Shown one piece after another: positions 63,284 to 64,000 of a DNA stretch of 64,000 nucleotides (the stretch's first letter is position 1; each line of letters opens with the position of its first letter). The stretch covers positions 1 through 64,000 of the forward strand of contig NZ_QBKN01000001.1 in NCBI RefSeq assembly GCF_003054175.1. The letters are read 5' to 3'. The notes beneath the pieces are model-generated. The model saw nothing but the letters and a program-made list of their open reading frames with translations, made no database searches and had not been told where the DNA came from. The position numbers and the translations under genes are program-made. The DNA is from Allosediminivita pacifica (lineage in GTDB: Bacteria > Pseudomonadota > Alphaproteobacteria > Rhodobacterales > Rhodobacteraceae).

Positions 63284-64000
63284 TCAGGTCAGTTCGCGCA
63301 GGTAGTCCATCACCGCCGGCCGTACGGTTTGTTCTCCGTCCGCGATGGCCCTATCGATGACCCCCCGCAGGTCGTCGAGCCGGGTGCGCATCATGAGGCT
63401 CTTGACCGGGCCGATGGAGGCCGGGCGCATGGAGAGCATCCGGAAGCCCATCGCGGCCAGCACCAACGCCTCGATCGGCCGGCCGGCGTCCTCGCCGCAG
63501 AAGGACAGCGGCGTGCCGCTCGTTTCGCAGCGCTCCACGATGCGTTCGAGGAAGGACAGGAACGAGGCGTTGAGCGTGTCGTAGCGACGCCGGACCAGCT
63601 CGTTTTCTCGATCTGCGGCAAAGAAGAACTGCTTGAGATCGTTGCCGCCCACCGAGAGGAAATCGACCTCGTCGAAAAGCTTCTGGCTCGCGAAGCCGAG
63701 GCTCGGGGTCTCGAGCATGGCGCCGATCTCGAGTTTCTCGGGCAGGGTGTGGCCCAGCCGTTCCTCGCGGGCGACGGCCTTGCTGACTTCTTCGCGGGCG
63801 GCCAAGAATTCCTCGTACTGCGCGATGAAGGGGAACATGACGGCGAGCGGCCGCCCGTTGGCGGCGCGCAGGAGCGCCTGAAGCTGCATTCGCAGCACGC
63901 CCGGCTTGTCGAGCCCGACGCGGATCGCGCGCCAGCCGAGCGCGGGGTTCGGCTCGTCTATGGGCTTCATGTAGGGCAGCACCTTGTCGGAGCCGATGTC
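63284..64000 (-). CDS. ptsP: phosphoenolpyruvate-protein phosphotransferase (EI-Ntr/PtsP), C-terminal part
   Basis: The frame is open from the right edge to a stop at 63284 and gives 238 residues of the C-terminal PEP-binding TIM barrel: GSDKVLPYMKPIDEPNPALG, GLDKPGVLRMQLQALLRAA, IGAMLETPSLGFASQKLFDE, DFLSVGGNDLKQFFFAADRE and PLSFCGEDAGRPIEALVLAA with the catalytic cysteine. The long spacing and PIDEPNPALGWRAIRVG fit the nitrogen-PTS enzyme PtsP, whose N-terminal GAF domain would lie outside the window. Confidence 0.9.
   Translation of the reverse strand, partial: DIGSDKVLPYMKPIDEPNPALGWRAIRVGLDKPGVLRMQLQALLRAANGRPLAVMFPFIAQYEEFLAAREEVSKAVAREERLGHTLPEKLEIGAMLETPSLGFASQKLFDEVDFLSVGGNDLKQFFFAADRENELVRRRYDTLNASFLSFLERIVERCETSGTPLSFCGEDAGRPIEALVLAAMGFRMLSMRPASIGPVKSLMMRTRLDDLRGVIDRAIADGEQTVRPAVMDYLRELT

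Noticed and set aside
63114-63305. Small basic frame of 63 codons on the plus strand
   Set aside because: It runs over the stem-loops and terminator and into the end of ptsP; no ribosome site; composition looks like structured non-coding DNA.

Overview
The window is a high-GC chromosomal stretch with coding on both strands and long runs of overlapping ATGA or TGATG gene junctions. The gene set points to an alphaproteobacterium of the Rhodobacterales (Roseobacter or Paracoccus-like). The main evidence is the ctaC-ctaB-small ORF-ctaG-ctaE-SURF1-thrC-M16 order, the phaZ/phaC/phaP block with CTGC-N3-GCAG boxes, a CpaE-type receiver domain with an Flp-like pilin, and the tRNA-Met sequence. This is an inference from gene content; no rRNA is present to confirm it.

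Layout, left to right. 1-0.8 kb: the N-terminal part of a P4-type integrase running off the left edge, in lower-GC DNA. 1-8.4 kb: a beta-oxidation operon on the minus strand (acyl-CoA dehydrogenase, thiolase, multifunctional FadJ-like protein, acetyl-CoA hydrolase/transferase). 8.6-14.8 kb: a sulfotransferase divergent from four coupled sugar genes (sucrose-phosphate-synthase-like GT fused to a HAD phosphatase, then GT28-like, GT2 and GT4 enzymes). 14.9-25.0 kb: an eight-gene coupled operon with a polyamine-type ABC transporter, class III aminotransferase, BKACE family beta-keto-acid cleavage enzyme, GNAT acetyltransferase and acetylpolyamine-amidohydrolase-like deacetylase. It is flanked by a FAD amine oxidase gene and a LysR regulator that is frameshifted in this sequence. 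25-34 kb: an M15 peptidase, tRNA-Met, a Nudix protein, a phosphate permease, small Tad-pilus-like genes, a D-2-hydroxyacid dehydrogenase, an EamA exporter and prephenate dehydrogenase, with several intergenic repeats. 34-37 kb: an MBL-fold protein, a Tat-exported amidohydrolase and a divergent HxlR regulator. 37.5-45.6 kb: the cytochrome aa3 oxidase assembly and structural cluster followed by SURF1, thrC, an M16 protease and RimJ-like genes. 45.7-51.5 kb: tldD, dprA, topA. 51.6-59.2 kb: an L,D-transpeptidase, succinyl-CoA:3-ketoacid CoA-transferase (scoAB), an SLC13-type transporter and PHB storage genes phaP, phaC, phaZ. 59.3-64 kb: apt, mtnP, a flavin reductase, a GNAT protein, an EcsC protein, a possible structured RNA, and the C-terminal end of ptsP.

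The most interesting unit is the 16.2-24.0 kb operon. Its four enzymes match, class by class, the four consecutive steps of aerobic beta-lysine breakdown described biochemically by the Barker laboratory in a Pseudomonas: N6-acetylation, transamination of the 3-amino group, acetyl-CoA-dependent cleavage of 3-keto-6-acetamidohexanoate, and deacetylation of the 4-acetamidobutyryl product. The acetoacetate released would be used by scoAB and thiolase, both also in this window. This is an inference from family identity and gene order and has not been shown.

Other points worth attention are a pair of inverted ~85-bp elements carrying a TGTCCCGG-CCGGGACA palindrome (28.7 and 31.7 kb), two further dispersed intergenic repeat families, a perfect 20-bp-arm hairpin just before an L,D-transpeptidase gene, an FNR-like box between ctaC and tldD, PhaR-like boxes before phaP, and a structured RNA candidate at 63.0-63.27 kb. 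All functions are predicted from sequence reading alone.
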